Below are positions 43,479 through 52,953 of a DNA stretch of 64,000 bases, one piece after another (position 1 is the stretch's first letter; each line of letters begins with the position of its first letter). This stretch comes from DASPSM01 sp036008465 (lineage in GTDB: Bacteria; Planctomycetota; Planctomycetia; Planctomycetales; Planctomycetaceae), in assembly GCA_036008465.1 (NCBI GenBank), contig DASYNP010000007.1, positions 1 through 64,000 of the forward strand, read 5' to 3'. A program made the position numbers and the translations under genes. The notes under the pieces were generated by a model that saw only the letters and a program-made list of their open reading frames with translations, was not told where the DNA came from and ran no database searches.

Positions 43479-45905
43479 CTATTTGTTCTTCTCGGCGTAC
43501 GAGAGATCCTGCAGCAGGGCGTAGCGGATCACGTTAACGGCGATTTTGACCGCGTCGCGGTGTTCGTAACCGGCGCAGGCGACCGAGGCTTGCCGTTCGA
43601 GGGCGCAACTGAGGTCGTATTTGCTGTAGATCACACAATAACGCCCGTTGATTTCGATTCCTTCCAACAGCGGCTCGCCCTCCTTGAACGTCGAGTCGAG
43701 CGGACCGTTGGGGTTGCCGTTTTCCGGGATCCGCCGTCGCACTCGGCGGATGTCGAAGCCGATCCCCTCCGAGAAGAGTTCGTGTGTGATCGGGATTCGC
43801 TCGAGTTTCTTGTCGGGGAAGAGCTGCCGCACCATTTCGCGGAAACTTCGGTCGAATTGCGGCGAGCCGCAACACGAGTCGGCAAACAACACGGCCCCGT
43901 TCTGGAGATACTTTCGCAAATTGGCAATTTCTTGCGGGCCGAACTCGAAACTGGTGCGGCCGTGAAGATAGGCCAGCGGATAGCGGCGTAGATTCGGATC
44001 GCTGGGAAGCAGGTTTTTCTGACGCGGCGAAGCGAGCACCGACATACGGTTCAGAGCCAAAAGCACGTTATGCAATGCCCGCGGAGCCGCGTCCCAATCG
44101 CCCGTGTGCCGGAGCTTGGCGACTTGCAAAAGGCCCCGATCAATCGTGTTCGGAGCGCCGGCCGCTTCTTCCTTCGGAGCGTCGAGTTTGTCGTAGGGCT
44201 CGCGCCCCGTCGCGTAGGCCACCACGTTGGCTCCCACCTTCATCGCTTTTAGCACAAGCAGGCTAAAGGCCGCCGTGCGCTTGGGAACCGGTTGCAGCGA
44301 CCACTTGTCCCACAGGCAGGAATGATCATGCGGCGCATAGACGAACGAAGTTCGGCAGCCGAAATCGACTCCCAACAGTTCCGTCCCTTCGGGGTCGAGC
44401 GGAAACTCGGCGCGGTAGATCGGATGTTCGGGCGGCAGACGTTTTAACTGGGCATCGCCGGGGTAGATCCGCGACACCAGGCTCTTGATCCCTTCGTCGA
44501 AGCCGGCGCCGCTACAATTGTCGACGGCGAAGATGAAGCCCCCCTGCTCGACGTACGCGCGCAACACCTGCACTTGGGCATCGGTGAATTTCGGTTCTTC
44601 AAGTCCGCTGATGTAGAGAATGGGGGCCTGCAACAGATCGCGAACGCCGCCGTGAGCGGCCAGCTTGTCGATGTCGACCTCTTGAAAGGTCAGGAGTTTC
44701 GGCCATTTTGGCAGAGTGCTGACATACTCGGTGAGATTACGCATGTCATTGGGATGCAGGTTCCAATTTGGCAGTGCGGTGGCCGTGGGCGGAGGCAGCG
44801 TAGAGCCGTAGTTGAGCTTGTTGATCAGAACTGGGGCGAGCCCTTTCGACAGAAACAAAAGGGCAAAACTGGTGGCGACGAGCGGATCGGCTTCAACCCC
44901 GGCCGATGTGCTCCAACTTCCGTCGCGCCGCGACTGCCGGTCGACCAGGTAGCTGGCCCCTTCGCGGTACCAGTCATGGTTGCCGAAGAACCGCTGGCCC
45001 GAGAGGCGGCCTGCCCGCTCCACACCGTAAAGGTAATAGAGTACCCAGCGTCCCCCTTGCTCTCCCGGATTGACGCCGACCGCAAAGTATCGCGACATCC
45101 ACTGCAACGCACGGCGAAGCGCGGCGCTCGTGATCTCGCTATGACTGCAACAATGGGGCGTGCCGTCGGGGTTGGTGTCATCGTCGATCGAGCCGAGCAT
45201 CTGCTCGCAGATGACGAGGGATCCGATGCCGGCGCAGGTCATGCTTCCCGTGCTATTCCGATCGTTTTGGTAACCCCAGCCACCGTCGCCGTTCTGAGTC
45301 CTCAGGAAGTGCTCGAGCGTCAGGATCCAGGTCTTGCGGCTGACCTTTATGCCGGAAATGGCTGCCTCGCGGAGTCCCAGGATGGCGAATTGCGTGTTGC
45401 TGTTGTCCTCGGAAGCCACATTCCGGCCGTAGTTCCACATTCCGGCGTTCGCCCCGTCTTTCACTTGAAATTCTTCGAGCTGACTGGCGATGCTCGTCAT
45501 GCGAATGCGATCGGTGTCCCATTGTCTTGCGGCCGCAAATGTCATGAGCATCAGCGACAGTTGATAAGTCGCGTAAGTGGACTGCGGATCGGGAATCCGC
45601 CTGAGGAATTTCAGGCCTCGGACGACTGCGGGCTCATCGGCAGACACACCCGACGTCAACAACGCCAACATTGCCAGGCTGGTTGCTCCGGAAGTGTGGC
45701 CTCCCGACCCACCGCCGCCAATCCCGTAGGAGCCTTCCGGATTCTGAATTCGAATCAGGAATTGCTGAGCGGCCCGGATCGAATCTTTGACACGATCCGC
45801 CGACAGCTCACGGTCCGCCAGCGCGGGGCGCGGGGACGTAAAGGCCCGACACGCAATCGCCGCGATCAGAAGGGCACTCGACAAACTGCGGCGTCGCGAG
45901 CGCAT
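43479..45905 (-). CDS. exported cyclase-fold protein with two DUF4159 domains
   Basis: An 808-residue exported protein. A signal peptide (SLSSALLIAAIACRAF) precedes an alpha/alpha-barrel of the terpene-cyclase/prenyltransferase type, seen in repeated stretches such as NPEGSYGIGGGGSGG, QNGDGGWGYQ and SRRDGSWSTSAG, at about 40-450. Two DUF4159-like domains follow: one at about 455-570 (APILYISGLEEPKFTD, LRAYVEQGGFIFAVDNCSG) and a second at about 680-800 (YPLAYLHGRTSFEFG, LRKYLQNGAVLFADSCCG). Such proteins often sit near gliding or cell-surface genes; the function is unknown. The start at 45905 is the first giving the signal peptide. Confidence 0.8.
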   Translation of the reverse strand: MRSRRRSLSSALLIAAIACRAFTSPRPALADRELSADRVKDSIRAAQQFLIRIQNPEGSYGIGGGGSGGHTSGATSLAMLALLTSGVSADEPAVVRGLKFLRRIPDPQSTYATYQLSLMLMTFAAARQWDTDRIRMTSIASQLEEFQVKDGANAGMWNYGRNVASEDNSNTQFAILGLREAAISGIKVSRKTWILTLEHFLRTQNGDGGWGYQNDRNSTGSMTCAGIGSLVICEQMLGSIDDDTNPDGTPHCCSHSEITSAALRRALQWMSRYFAVGVNPGEQGGRWVLYYLYGVERAGRLSGQRFFGNHDWYREGASYLVDRQSRRDGSWSTSAGVEADPLVATSFALLFLSKGLAPVLINKLNYGSTLPPPTATALPNWNLHPNDMRNLTEYVSTLPKWPKLLTFQEVDIDKLAAHGGVRDLLQAPILYISGLEEPKFTDAQVQVLRAYVEQGGFIFAVDNCSGAGFDEGIKSLVSRIYPGDAQLKRLPPEHPIYRAEFPLDPEGTELLGVDFGCRTSFVYAPHDHSCLWDKWSLQPVPKRTAAFSLLVLKAMKVGANVVAYATGREPYDKLDAPKEEAAGAPNTIDRGLLQVAKLRHTGDWDAAPRALHNVLLALNRMSVLASPRQKNLLPSDPNLRRYPLAYLHGRTSFEFGPQEIANLRKYLQNGAVLFADSCCGSPQFDRSFREMVRQLFPDKKLERIPITHELFSEGIGFDIRRVRRRIPENGNPNGPLDSTFKEGEPLLEGIEINGRYCVIYSKYDLSCALERQASVACAGYEHRDAVKIAVNVIRYALLQDLSYAEKNK

Positions 45906-46093
45906 GAGGTATCGATCCCAGGCATCGGGTGACGGCACAAGCGGGCTATCAGGCTGACCGGCGTTTTCGGTCGCCGGGGGCGACCATCCGGCGACTCTCT
46001 CTTTCACTATTTTACGAGGCAAACGCCGCGCCGACAGCACCCGGAGATCGCTGTGACGGGAATCGTCACCCGAGGCCACGGATCGCTCAACAA

Positions 46094-46879
46094 TCAGCGC
46101 TTGCCAAACTTGTCCTCGAACAGTCGCTGCATGCGGCTCCAGGAGCGCTCGTCGGCCAGTTTGTTGTACGACATGCCGGGGTTGCCGTGGGTGTCGGCGT
46201 CGGGCACGGTAAAGCTGTGTCGGGTCTTGGCGTAAATGTCGATCTCGTAGTCCGTGCCGGCTTCGTCGAGCGCTTTGCGGAATTTGTGGATCGCCTCGTC
46301 AGGAATAAACGAATCGAGCGCTCCGTGACAGATCACGATCGTCGGCTTGATCGCATGGGCTTGCTCCGCGGTTGGAGTGGGGATCGCCGCGTGAAATGTG
46401 ACGACGGCTTGGAGATCGGCCCCCGTGTACGCCAGCATCAGTGCGGTCGAGCCGCCGAAGCAGTATCCGATCGCCGCCAGACGACTCGGATCGCATTGCG
46501 GCTGTTGCTTGAGGAGATCGAGGGCCACCGTGGCCCGCTTCTGCCACTCGTCGATGTTTTGCCGCACGTGCGTGGCCATTTCCAGGGCTTCGTTGGGATG
46601 CTTGGTGAATTTACCGTCGCCGTACATGTCGCAGGCAAAAGCGACGTAGCCGAGCTGAGCGAGTTGATCGGCACGCCCGCGCGCGTAGTCGTTGAGCCCC
46701 CACCATTCATGAACTACGAGCACACCAGGTCGTTTGCCCGAGATGGAATCGTCCCAGGCCAGATGCCCGATGAAGGTCTGGTCGCCGACCTTGTAGGTGA
46801 TCTTCTTCGTCTGCACGGCTGCTTCTCCCAAACCAATCAGGCTGCCAAACACGATCACGGCCAATGCGAAACGCAACAT
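46094..46879 (-). CDS. exported dienelactone hydrolase-family protein
   Basis: A 261-residue alpha/beta hydrolase with a signal peptide (ALAVIVFGSLIGLGEA). The nucleophile is the cysteine of the dienelactone-hydrolase GYCFGG (about residue 143). The acid and histidine are in HGALDSFIPD and KTRHSFTVPDAD, and the HEWWGLND motif stabilises the active site. The family turns dienelactones or other small lactones and esters into acids; being exported, this protein probably handles an external substrate. It lies upstream of the cyclase/DUF4159 gene on the same strand, 188 bases apart. Confidence 0.85.
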   Translation of the reverse strand: MLRFALAVIVFGSLIGLGEAAVQTKKITYKVGDQTFIGHLAWDDSISGKRPGVLVVHEWWGLNDYARGRADQLAQLGYVAFACDMYGDGKFTKHPNEALEMATHVRQNIDEWQKRATVALDLLKQQPQCDPSRLAAIGYCFGGSTALMLAYTGADLQAVVTFHAAIPTPTAEQAHAIKPTIVICHGALDSFIPDEAIHKFRKALDEAGTDYEIDIYAKTRHSFTVPDADTHGNPGMSYNKLADERSWSRMQRLFEDKFGKR

Positions 46880-47036
46880 GGTTCACTCCGCAGCAATTTT
46901 CGTCGCGTGATTTGTTGTCTCAAGACGCAAAACGGACCCGACGATCGAGGCTCGGCGAATGATACGGCAATTGCCCCAAGCGGGCGAGCGGTTGAGCGAT
47001 CGGCGTTCCCCGCGATTTTCTGCCGCACGAAAATTT

Positions 47037-47095
47037 TTGACAAAAACAGCTTGACGCCTGAAATCTATTGTGTCACTGTACTATCGTGCTAATAC
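47037..47095 (+). promoter_or_regulatory. promoter and candidate GntR operator
   Basis: TTGACA (47037-47042) and TGAAAT (47059-47064) are 16 bases apart. Downstream, GTACTA (47078-47083), 6 bases, then TAATAC (47090-47095) form a near-perfect palindrome (one mismatch), the shape of YtrA-type GntR sites. It lies 55 bases before the regulator start, so autorepression is likely. Confidence 0.45.
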
Positions 47096-47149
47096 GCTAG
47101 AGCCTGCGGAGCTGCAGTCGGGGCGGACCGAGGCCCAAGGGACGCAATC

Positions 47150-47545
47150 ATGTTCGTGCATGTCGACCCCTCTAACGGCATCGCGATTTACGATCAAATC
47201 GTCCGCCAGGTGAAGTTTGCCGTCGCCAGCGACGCGCTGAAGCCGGGGAACTTGGTCCCCTCCGTACGCGAGTTGGCCCGCGATCTCACCGTGAACCCAA
47301 ACACGGTCGCCCGAGCCTATCGTGAGCTACAGGCCGACAACGTGCTGCAACCGCTGCGCGGAACCGGGCTGGAGATCACTCCCTCCGCCCCCAAAAAGTG
47401 CCTGTCTGACCGTGCGGCCCTGATTCGCAGCCGCCTCCGCAGCGTGCTGGCCGAGGCCCGGCACAGCGGTCTCTCGGCCGAAGACATCCGCAACCTCACC
47501 GAAGAGGAACTGGCGCGGCTCGAGCCCCAGGGGAACCAGTCATGA
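47150..47545 (+). CDS. GntR regulator, YtrA subfamily
   Basis: A 131-residue repressor. The winged-helix DNA-binding domain covers about 1-75: IYDQIVRQVKFAVASDALKPG, VPSVRELARDLTVNPNTVARAYRELQADN. The effector domain is very short, as in YtrA proteins. The stop overlaps the ABC-transporter start by four bases (ATGA), the usual arrangement of YtrA-controlled ABC transporters. A palindrome upstream may be its operator. Confidence 0.9.
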   Translation: MFVHVDPSNGIAIYDQIVRQVKFAVASDALKPGNLVPSVRELARDLTVNPNTVARAYRELQADNVLQPLRGTGLEITPSAPKKCLSDRAALIRSRLRSVLAEARHSGLSAEDIRNLTEEELARLEPQGNQS

Positions 47546-48462
47546 CTGCCGCCTTTTCGCTCCAGAACGTCACCAAGCAATACAAGAATCAACTCGCGCT
47601 CGACGACGTGACCGTCTCCTGCAATCCCGGGGTGGTCTTCGCCCTGCTGGGAGAAAACGGCGCGGGCAAGACGACGGCGATCAAGATCCTGCTGGGATTG
47701 CTCGATCCGAATTCGGGCGAGTCGTCGGTCTTGGGTCTCGACAGTCGTCGGGACAGTCTCGAGATCCGCCATCGCGTCGGCTACGTCCCCGATCAGCCGG
47801 CCCTGTACGACTGGATGACCGTCGATGAAGTCGGCTGGTTCGTCGGCGGCTTTTATCCGCCCGGATATCAGCGGCATTACAACGAGTTGGTCGAACATTT
47901 CGAGCTTCCGCCCGGACGCCGCATGAAGGAACTCTCGAAAGGCATGCGGGCAAAGGTGTCGTTATCGGTGGCGATGGCGCACCGCCCCGAGCTGTTGATC
48001 CTTGATGAGCCGACGTCGGGCCTCGATCCGATGGTCCGCCGCGAATTTCTCGAAAGCATGGTCGACGTCGCTGCCCAAGGGCGGACGGTGATTCTGGCCA
48101 GCCATCAGATTGCCGAGGTCGAGCGCGTGGCCGACGTCGTCGCCATTTTGCGGCACGGCAAGCTCGTTCTGCTCGAAGAACTCGATGCCCTCAAAGATCA
48201 CGTCTGCGAGATGACCGTCACGCTCCGCAATGGCGTCCCCGATCTGCCGAACATCCCGGGCACCGTGCTGCACCGCGAACTCAAGGGGCGACAGTGGCGG
48301 CTGCTCGTGCGGAACATGGACGAATCGCAGTTCGACGGCTTCCGCATCGCCGAAAACATCCGCAGCGTCGAGGTCCGCCGGCCCTCGCTCGAGGAGATTT
48401 TCGTCGGATACATGAAGGGCGAGCCGGTGCCGGACGCGCCGCGTGAGTTGCCCACCCTGTGA
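47542..48462 (+). CDS. ABC transporter ATP-binding protein
   Basis: A 306-residue ATPase. Walker A is GENGAGKTTAIKILLG, the Q-loop region YVPDQPALYDWM, the signature LSKGMRAKVSLS (LSKGM in place of LSGGQ), Walker B LLILDEPTSGLDP, and the switch ASHQIAEVE. A C-terminal extension of about 80 residues is typical of ATPases working with ABC-2 type permeases. It is translationally coupled to the GntR gene and followed by the permease gene 22 bases later. Confidence 0.94.
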   Translation: MTAAFSLQNVTKQYKNQLALDDVTVSCNPGVVFALLGENGAGKTTAIKILLGLLDPNSGESSVLGLDSRRDSLEIRHRVGYVPDQPALYDWMTVDEVGWFVGGFYPPGYQRHYNELVEHFELPPGRRMKELSKGMRAKVSLSVAMAHRPELLILDEPTSGLDPMVRREFLESMVDVAAQGRTVILASHQIAEVERVADVVAILRHGKLVLLEELDALKDHVCEMTVTLRNGVPDLPNIPGTVLHRELKGRQWRLLVRNMDESQFDGFRIAENIRSVEVRRPSLEEIFVGYMKGEPVPDAPRELPTL

Positions 48463-48484
48463 GGCTACCTGAGTCGGGGTCCGT

Positions 48485-51400
48485 ATGAGCCAGGCGATTG
48501 TCGGCCGCATATTTTGGAAGGAGCTTCGCGTCCAGCGCGCCTTTTGGGCGTGGATTCTTGGGCTCGGCGCGTTCATCCAACTGCTTCCCGTCTTTCTCGG
48601 CCGGGCTTATTACCGCACGGCGGTCGATTTTCACTGGTTCTATTCGGTAAACGTCGTCATCGCTTGCTGCTTCGCAGTGGGATCGACGGCGATTGCATTC
48701 GCGGGTGAAACAGAGAATCGAACCAAGTCATTGTTTCAACGCGTGCCGATCCGAACGGCCGATTTGCTCGTGGGCAAGCTCGGATGGTCGGTGTTGGGGA
48801 CTTATACCCTGTTGCTGATCTTGGCTTTGAGCGCCAGCGCGTTGAGCGATACCTGGGGGGGCGCTCCGACCCCGCATAATGCCGGAGGGCTCGCGGGTCT
48901 CAATTCCCGACTGAACGACTTTTGGATCTCTCTGCTTTCGCCGCTCCCTTTCCTGGTGGTCGGCGTGTTCTGTTCACTCGGACTACGCGAAGTGCTGACG
49001 ACCGTGATGGTGGCCGGAGCCGCGACAGCCCTGTTTATGGGAATCGCCGGCAGCAACAACTGGCTTGTGGCGATCCCCGTGCTGGCGGCGGTGGCCGTCG
49101 GCGACGGACTCTTGGTCCCGTTGTGGCTTAGAGACTCGCAGCTTGGTTCCTCGCGCCTGCGGCTGTTGCGATTTGTCTGGCCGCGAACGGCGCCAGGCCA
49201 TTCCACCTTCAGCGTGCGTTCCAGCGTTGCCTGGAGGCGGGCCGCCAGCAGTCTCGTTTGGAAGGAGTGGCGGCAGGCGCGCGGAATCACGTTGACGCTT
49301 GCCACTGCCGGCGCCTTGGTGACGGTTTTTTTCGCGGTGGGAGAGTCGCTGGCGCAGCAGTCGATCGGGTGGAGCTGGACCAAAAATTGGCTGTTCTTGA
49401 TTTCGATCGGCCTGATAGCTGTCCCCCTGGTTTTGGGCGTCGCGGCCGGTCGCGCCGATCGCCGGGACGGAGCCTATCGACTCTTGGCCAATCGCGGCGT
49501 GTCCCCGAGCGCCTTTTGGCTGGCGAAGCACGCGGTCTGGGCGGGACTCGCGATGGCGACGGCCCTCTGGTTCTTGGCCGGGCAGCGACTGATGGTGGGG
49601 GCCTTTCCGACCCGCGAAAGACACCCGGGAACCCTCTGGAATCTGGCGCACGAAGGTGCCAGCGCGACGTTCACCGATTCGCCCGGTTATATCGGCAATG
49701 CCGCGGGTCCCGTGTTGACGGTCGCGGTTTTTCTTTTCGTATCGGTTTCGTTGTACTTGCTCGGGCAGTTGCTCTCGTTGGCGATCCCCAGCGCGATGAC
49801 TTCGGTGGTTTTTGGGCTGCTGGGGTGGGCGGGAATCGTTTTCGTCTGGGCCTTGGTCGCGGAACTCGGCCTTCCCTTCTGGTGGACGATCGGTCTAGTG
49901 CCGCTGATCTTTCTGTTCGCCGGTTGGTTGCGGACCCGGGACTGGCTGGTCGATCGCAATTCGCTCGTCGCGTGGGGCCGCGTGGCGGCAAGCCTTGCGG
50001 TGCCAGTAGTGGGCGTCTGCTGCGCGGTCACGGTGTTCCGGGTCGCTCAGATTCCCGCGGTCAGCTTGCCTCTCGAGTTGCGGCAACCTCGGCCGCAACG
50101 TGCGATCGCGGACCGCGATTTGAAGCAATCGTTGTTTATCGACGCGATGAATTTGATGAGCCCTCCGCCTCCGACAACTGACGATCCCGACAAGGCCAAA
50201 GTGGCCGACGGATGGGCATTCGCCGATGCGCGGACGCGACACTGGGTCGAGGCCAATGAACTCGAGCGCAAACTGGCCCTTGAGGCAGCGCGGAAAGAAC
50301 CGAGTCGTTTTCCGGACGAATGGTGGAAGCAGGCCCACGCACAGCGAGACCTCGGTCAAGGTTTGGAGCAAGTCATCCACCTGGCAACGTTATTGTTAGA
50401 TTCGGCCCGCAAGGCGGAAGCTGAAAATGATTTGGAGGGGGCACTACGAGATTACATGGCCGCGGCCCGTTTGGGCGACGACCTTGCACGGTCGAATAGC
50501 ATTCCTTCCCCGTGGCGCGCTCCCCCGACGCGAATGCAGGCCATGAATGCCATGGACCGCTGGGCCATTCATCCGAAGCAGACGCCCGAACTCATTAAGC
50601 GAGCCATCGATTCGTTCCAACGCTTCGAAGAGGACGCGGCTTTTTATTCAGCTGACATTCTTCGCGATTGGCGGCTCGAGCGCCAGATGTTCGAAACGTA
50701 CGTCTGGAAAGGCCAAAATCCCAACAGAGGAAACCTGGTGACGGCGGAGACCGGATTTGTCCGCTGGTGCCTCCCTTGGGAATTGCTGCGCTTGCAGCGG
50801 TTGCAGGATGCGATGTTTTCCCAGTCTCTCGATGAGATGCAGCTCGTTGAACGAGAGCTTCGCGGTCGCGGGTTCGTCGACGCCGGCTTGATTACGTTGA
50901 ATGGTCGGCAGGCTCCCTGGCAGTGGGAGCGCACGACCCTCGAGGTCCCGATTGACTGTCCCAGCGGCGGGGCTTGGATGTCGACTCCCGAGTGGAAAGT
51001 GGGCCGGACCGCGGCGACGCGGCTGCACTTTCTGGCCTGGGCCGTCGTCGACTACCGGCGTGAGCATCACAAGCTGCCCGACAAATTGAGTGACCTCGTG
51101 CCGACGTACTTTGCCTGGTTGCCGATCGACCCCTGGACGGGGCGCGACTTCCTGTACGAGCCGAAAGGCGTCCCCGCCGCTCTTTCCAGCCACTTCGGCG
51201 ACCGTCTCGAAGCGAATGAGCCATTCGTCGCCAGCGCCGGAGCTTCGGATTGCCACTTCCTCGTCAATCATCCCGGCCAAGGGACCGCCCCGGTGCAGGT
51301 CATCACGCGCGAGGGACGCGATCTGAGCACTGGGCCGCAATTTGGGCCGTTGCAATTCCCGGGGCCGGCCGTCGCCATTCCGAGTCTGAACGAACCACGC

Positions 51401-51520
51401 AAGCTGCTCAAAGAGAAGCCTGCCAAGCCACCCGAGAAGGGGCCTACCAAACCGGTTGACAGGCCGCTTGCCAAACCAGCGGAGAAATTGCCCGACGGGA
51501 AAGCGTCCTCAAAGAAATGA
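48485..51520 (+). CDS. ABC-2 type permease with a large C-terminal extension
   Basis: A 1011-residue protein. The first 500 residues hold about 12 membrane segments in two sets, with QARGITLTLATAGALVTVFF beginning the second, consistent with a fused pair of permease half-units. Beyond about 510 it becomes soluble: a helical region (WVEANELERKLALEAARKE), then a stretch ending AVVDYRREHHKLPDKLSDLV, LPIDPWTGRDFLYEP, typical of a planctomycete extension found in related proteins. The last 50 residues repeat K-P rich units (KEKPAKPPEKGPTKPVDRPL). The extension probably faces the outside. No substrate can be inferred. Confidence 0.8.
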   Translation: MSQAIVGRIFWKELRVQRAFWAWILGLGAFIQLLPVFLGRAYYRTAVDFHWFYSVNVVIACCFAVGSTAIAFAGETENRTKSLFQRVPIRTADLLVGKLGWSVLGTYTLLLILALSASALSDTWGGAPTPHNAGGLAGLNSRLNDFWISLLSPLPFLVVGVFCSLGLREVLTTVMVAGAATALFMGIAGSNNWLVAIPVLAAVAVGDGLLVPLWLRDSQLGSSRLRLLRFVWPRTAPGHSTFSVRSSVAWRRAASSLVWKEWRQARGITLTLATAGALVTVFFAVGESLAQQSIGWSWTKNWLFLISIGLIAVPLVLGVAAGRADRRDGAYRLLANRGVSPSAFWLAKHAVWAGLAMATALWFLAGQRLMVGAFPTRERHPGTLWNLAHEGASATFTDSPGYIGNAAGPVLTVAVFLFVSVSLYLLGQLLSLAIPSAMTSVVFGLLGWAGIVFVWALVAELGLPFWWTIGLVPLIFLFAGWLRTRDWLVDRNSLVAWGRVAASLAVPVVGVCCAVTVFRVAQIPAVSLPLELRQPRPQRAIADRDLKQSLFIDAMNLMSPPPPTTDDPDKAKVADGWAFADARTRHWVEANELERKLALEAARKEPSRFPDEWWKQAHAQRDLGQGLEQVIHLATLLLDSARKAEAENDLEGALRDYMAAARLGDDLARSNSIPSPWRAPPTRMQAMNAMDRWAIHPKQTPELIKRAIDSFQRFEEDAAFYSADILRDWRLERQMFETYVWKGQNPNRGNLVTAETGFVRWCLPWELLRLQRLQDAMFSQSLDEMQLVERELRGRGFVDAGLITLNGRQAPWQWERTTLEVPIDCPSGGAWMSTPEWKVGRTAATRLHFLAWAVVDYRREHHKLPDKLSDLVPTYFAWLPIDPWTGRDFLYEPKGVPAALSSHFGDRLEANEPFVASAGASDCHFLVNHPGQGTAPVQVITREGRDLSTGPQFGPLQFPGPAVAIPSLNEPRKLLKEKPAKPPEKGPTKPVDRPLAKPAEKLPDGKASSKK

Positions 51521-51577
51521 ATTCCGCTTGCTATGGTCGCGGCCAAATACCTCCGAAAGTGTCGAGGAGATTTTGAG

Positions 51578-52387
51578 ATGATTCCCCGATTCAAATTGCC
51601 GAGCCGCCGCGTGTCTCGCTCGCTCGTCCTCTCGCGCATCGCAGTCCTGGCTTTGGCGGCCGCGTCTGTCGTCGGACAACGCTCGGCGAAGGCCGACGAC
51701 CCGCCCGCCGCGGGGAATGGCTCTTCCGCGACGGTCGAAAAAGCGTCCGATCCACAGGAGGATTACCAGAAGGAGCGAGACAGCCAGAACAGACTGAAGC
51801 AGCTCGCCCTCGCCATGCACAACTACCACGATGTCCGGGGACACTTTCCGCCGGCGGTCGTGATCGGCCCCGACGGCAAGACGCCCCACAGCTGGCGCGT
51901 CGAGCTGTTACCGTTCTTGGATGAGAAGCACCTGTACGACCAGTACCGGATGCAGGAGCCCTGGGACAGCCCGCATAACAAGCTGGTCCTGCGGCAAATG
52001 CCTGATGTTTTGCGCAGTCCCTTCAATGACGAGAAATCGACCAGCAGCGGGTACTTCGCGCTTGTCGGCAAGGGCACGATCTTCGAGGGCAAGGAAGGAA
52101 TCAAGATCCAGGACGTCACCGATGGGACGTCCAAAACCCTCATGATCGTCGAGGCCAAGCGAGATATCCCGTGGACCAAGCCGGCCGACATCCCGTTCGA
52201 CCCCGACAAGTCGGTTCCCGAAATCGGAGGATTCGTCAAAGGGCATTTCACCGCAGCCTGCGCGGATGGCGCGTGCTGTGTCTTCCCGTTCGATGGATTC
52301 AAGGACAACCAGCTTAAATGGGCGATGATGCGCAACGACGGGCATCCGTTCGAATTGCCCGTGGTGCGGACGCGGGGCCCGGATTGA
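51578..52387 (+). CDS. exported DUF1559-core protein lacking the prepilin helix
   Basis: A 269-residue protein. A signal sequence (VLSRIAVLALAAASVVGQR) replaces the prepilin leader; after a charged linker the DUF1559 core begins with SQNRLKQLALAMHNYHDVRG and HFPPAVV, includes SWRVELLPFLDEKHLYDQY and ends GHFTAACADGACCVFPFDGF. The ATG at 51578 follows GAGGAG (51564-51569). It follows the permease gene by 57 bases and may be exported to work with it. A DUF1559 domain outside a pilin context is notable. Confidence 0.8.
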   Translation: MIPRFKLPSRRVSRSLVLSRIAVLALAAASVVGQRSAKADDPPAAGNGSSATVEKASDPQEDYQKERDSQNRLKQLALAMHNYHDVRGHFPPAVVIGPDGKTPHSWRVELLPFLDEKHLYDQYRMQEPWDSPHNKLVLRQMPDVLRSPFNDEKSTSSGYFALVGKGTIFEGKEGIKIQDVTDGTSKTLMIVEAKRDIPWTKPADIPFDPDKSVPEIGGFVKGHFTAACADGACCVFPFDGFKDNQLKWAMMRNDGHPFELPVVRTRGPD

Positions 52388-52547
52388 CGAACGCCCGATT
52401 GCCGACTACTTGGTCTCGCTAGACTGGCTGGATCGAAATTGACAGCCGGTCGTCCCAGGGGGCGTCCGTCGTCTACTCGAGCGGTCGCGCGCCAGGATTC
52501 TCAACGACTGCTCGCTTCGTCCGTCCCGAAAAGGGCAATCTTTTCGC

Positions 52548-52604
52548 TTGACCCGAATACCTAGACTGATTATGCTTCAATACCTAATCTGTCGATGTAT
52601 TGAA
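52548..52604 (+). promoter_or_regulatory. promoter with PadR operator
   Basis: TTGACC (52548-52553) and TATGCT (52571-52576) are 17 bases apart. Overlapping the start of transcription, TTCAATAC (52576-52583) and GTATTGAA (52597-52604) form a perfect 8-bp inverted repeat around 13 bases. AATACCTA occurs at 52556-52563 and again at 52579-52586, so a second half-site lies within the spacer. It fits self-control by the PadR protein encoded next. Confidence 0.6.
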
Positions 52605-52620
52605 AAGTTGGACCGAACTT

Positions 52621-52953
52621 ATGGATTCGCGGTTATTGAGCGGCACAGTCGATCTGTTGATCCTGGATGTGATCGCGCAGCAAAGCAGCTACGGCTACGA
52701 GATCACGCAGCAGGTGCTCGGACGCTCGGGCGGGTACTTTCAGCTCACCGAAGGCAGCCTCTACCCGGCACTGCACCGGCTCGAGCGACAGGGCCTGGTC
52801 ACGTCCTACTGGGAAGAGGTGGACGGGCGGCGGCGGAAGTACTACCGCCTCACGCCGGCCGGCCGCAAGGCGCTTGCCGCCAAGCGCGAAGAGTGGAACG
52901 AGTTCGCCCGTGGCGTGAACGGCGTGCTGGGGGTGGCCAATGGACTGGCATGA
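52621..52953 (+). CDS. PadR-family transcriptional regulator
   Basis: A 110-residue PadR protein: LLSGTVDLLILDVIAQQSSYGYEITQQ, LTEGSLYPALHRLERQGLV, the wing TSYWEEVDGRRRKYYRLTPAG and the C-terminal dimer helix. The ATG at 52621 is nearest the domain start; a start 7 codons earlier is less likely. Its 3' end overlaps the next gene's start by 14 bases, the coupling usual for PadR and its membrane partner. Confidence 0.93.
   Translation: MDSRLLSGTVDLLILDVIAQQSSYGYEITQQVLGRSGGYFQLTEGSLYPALHRLERQGLVTSYWEEVDGRRRKYYRLTPAGRKALAAKREEWNEFARGVNGVLGVANGLA

Noticed and set aside
44574..45932. A 452-codon open frame on the plus strand
   Set aside because: It is antisense to the cyclase/DUF4159 gene and has no start signal or domain.
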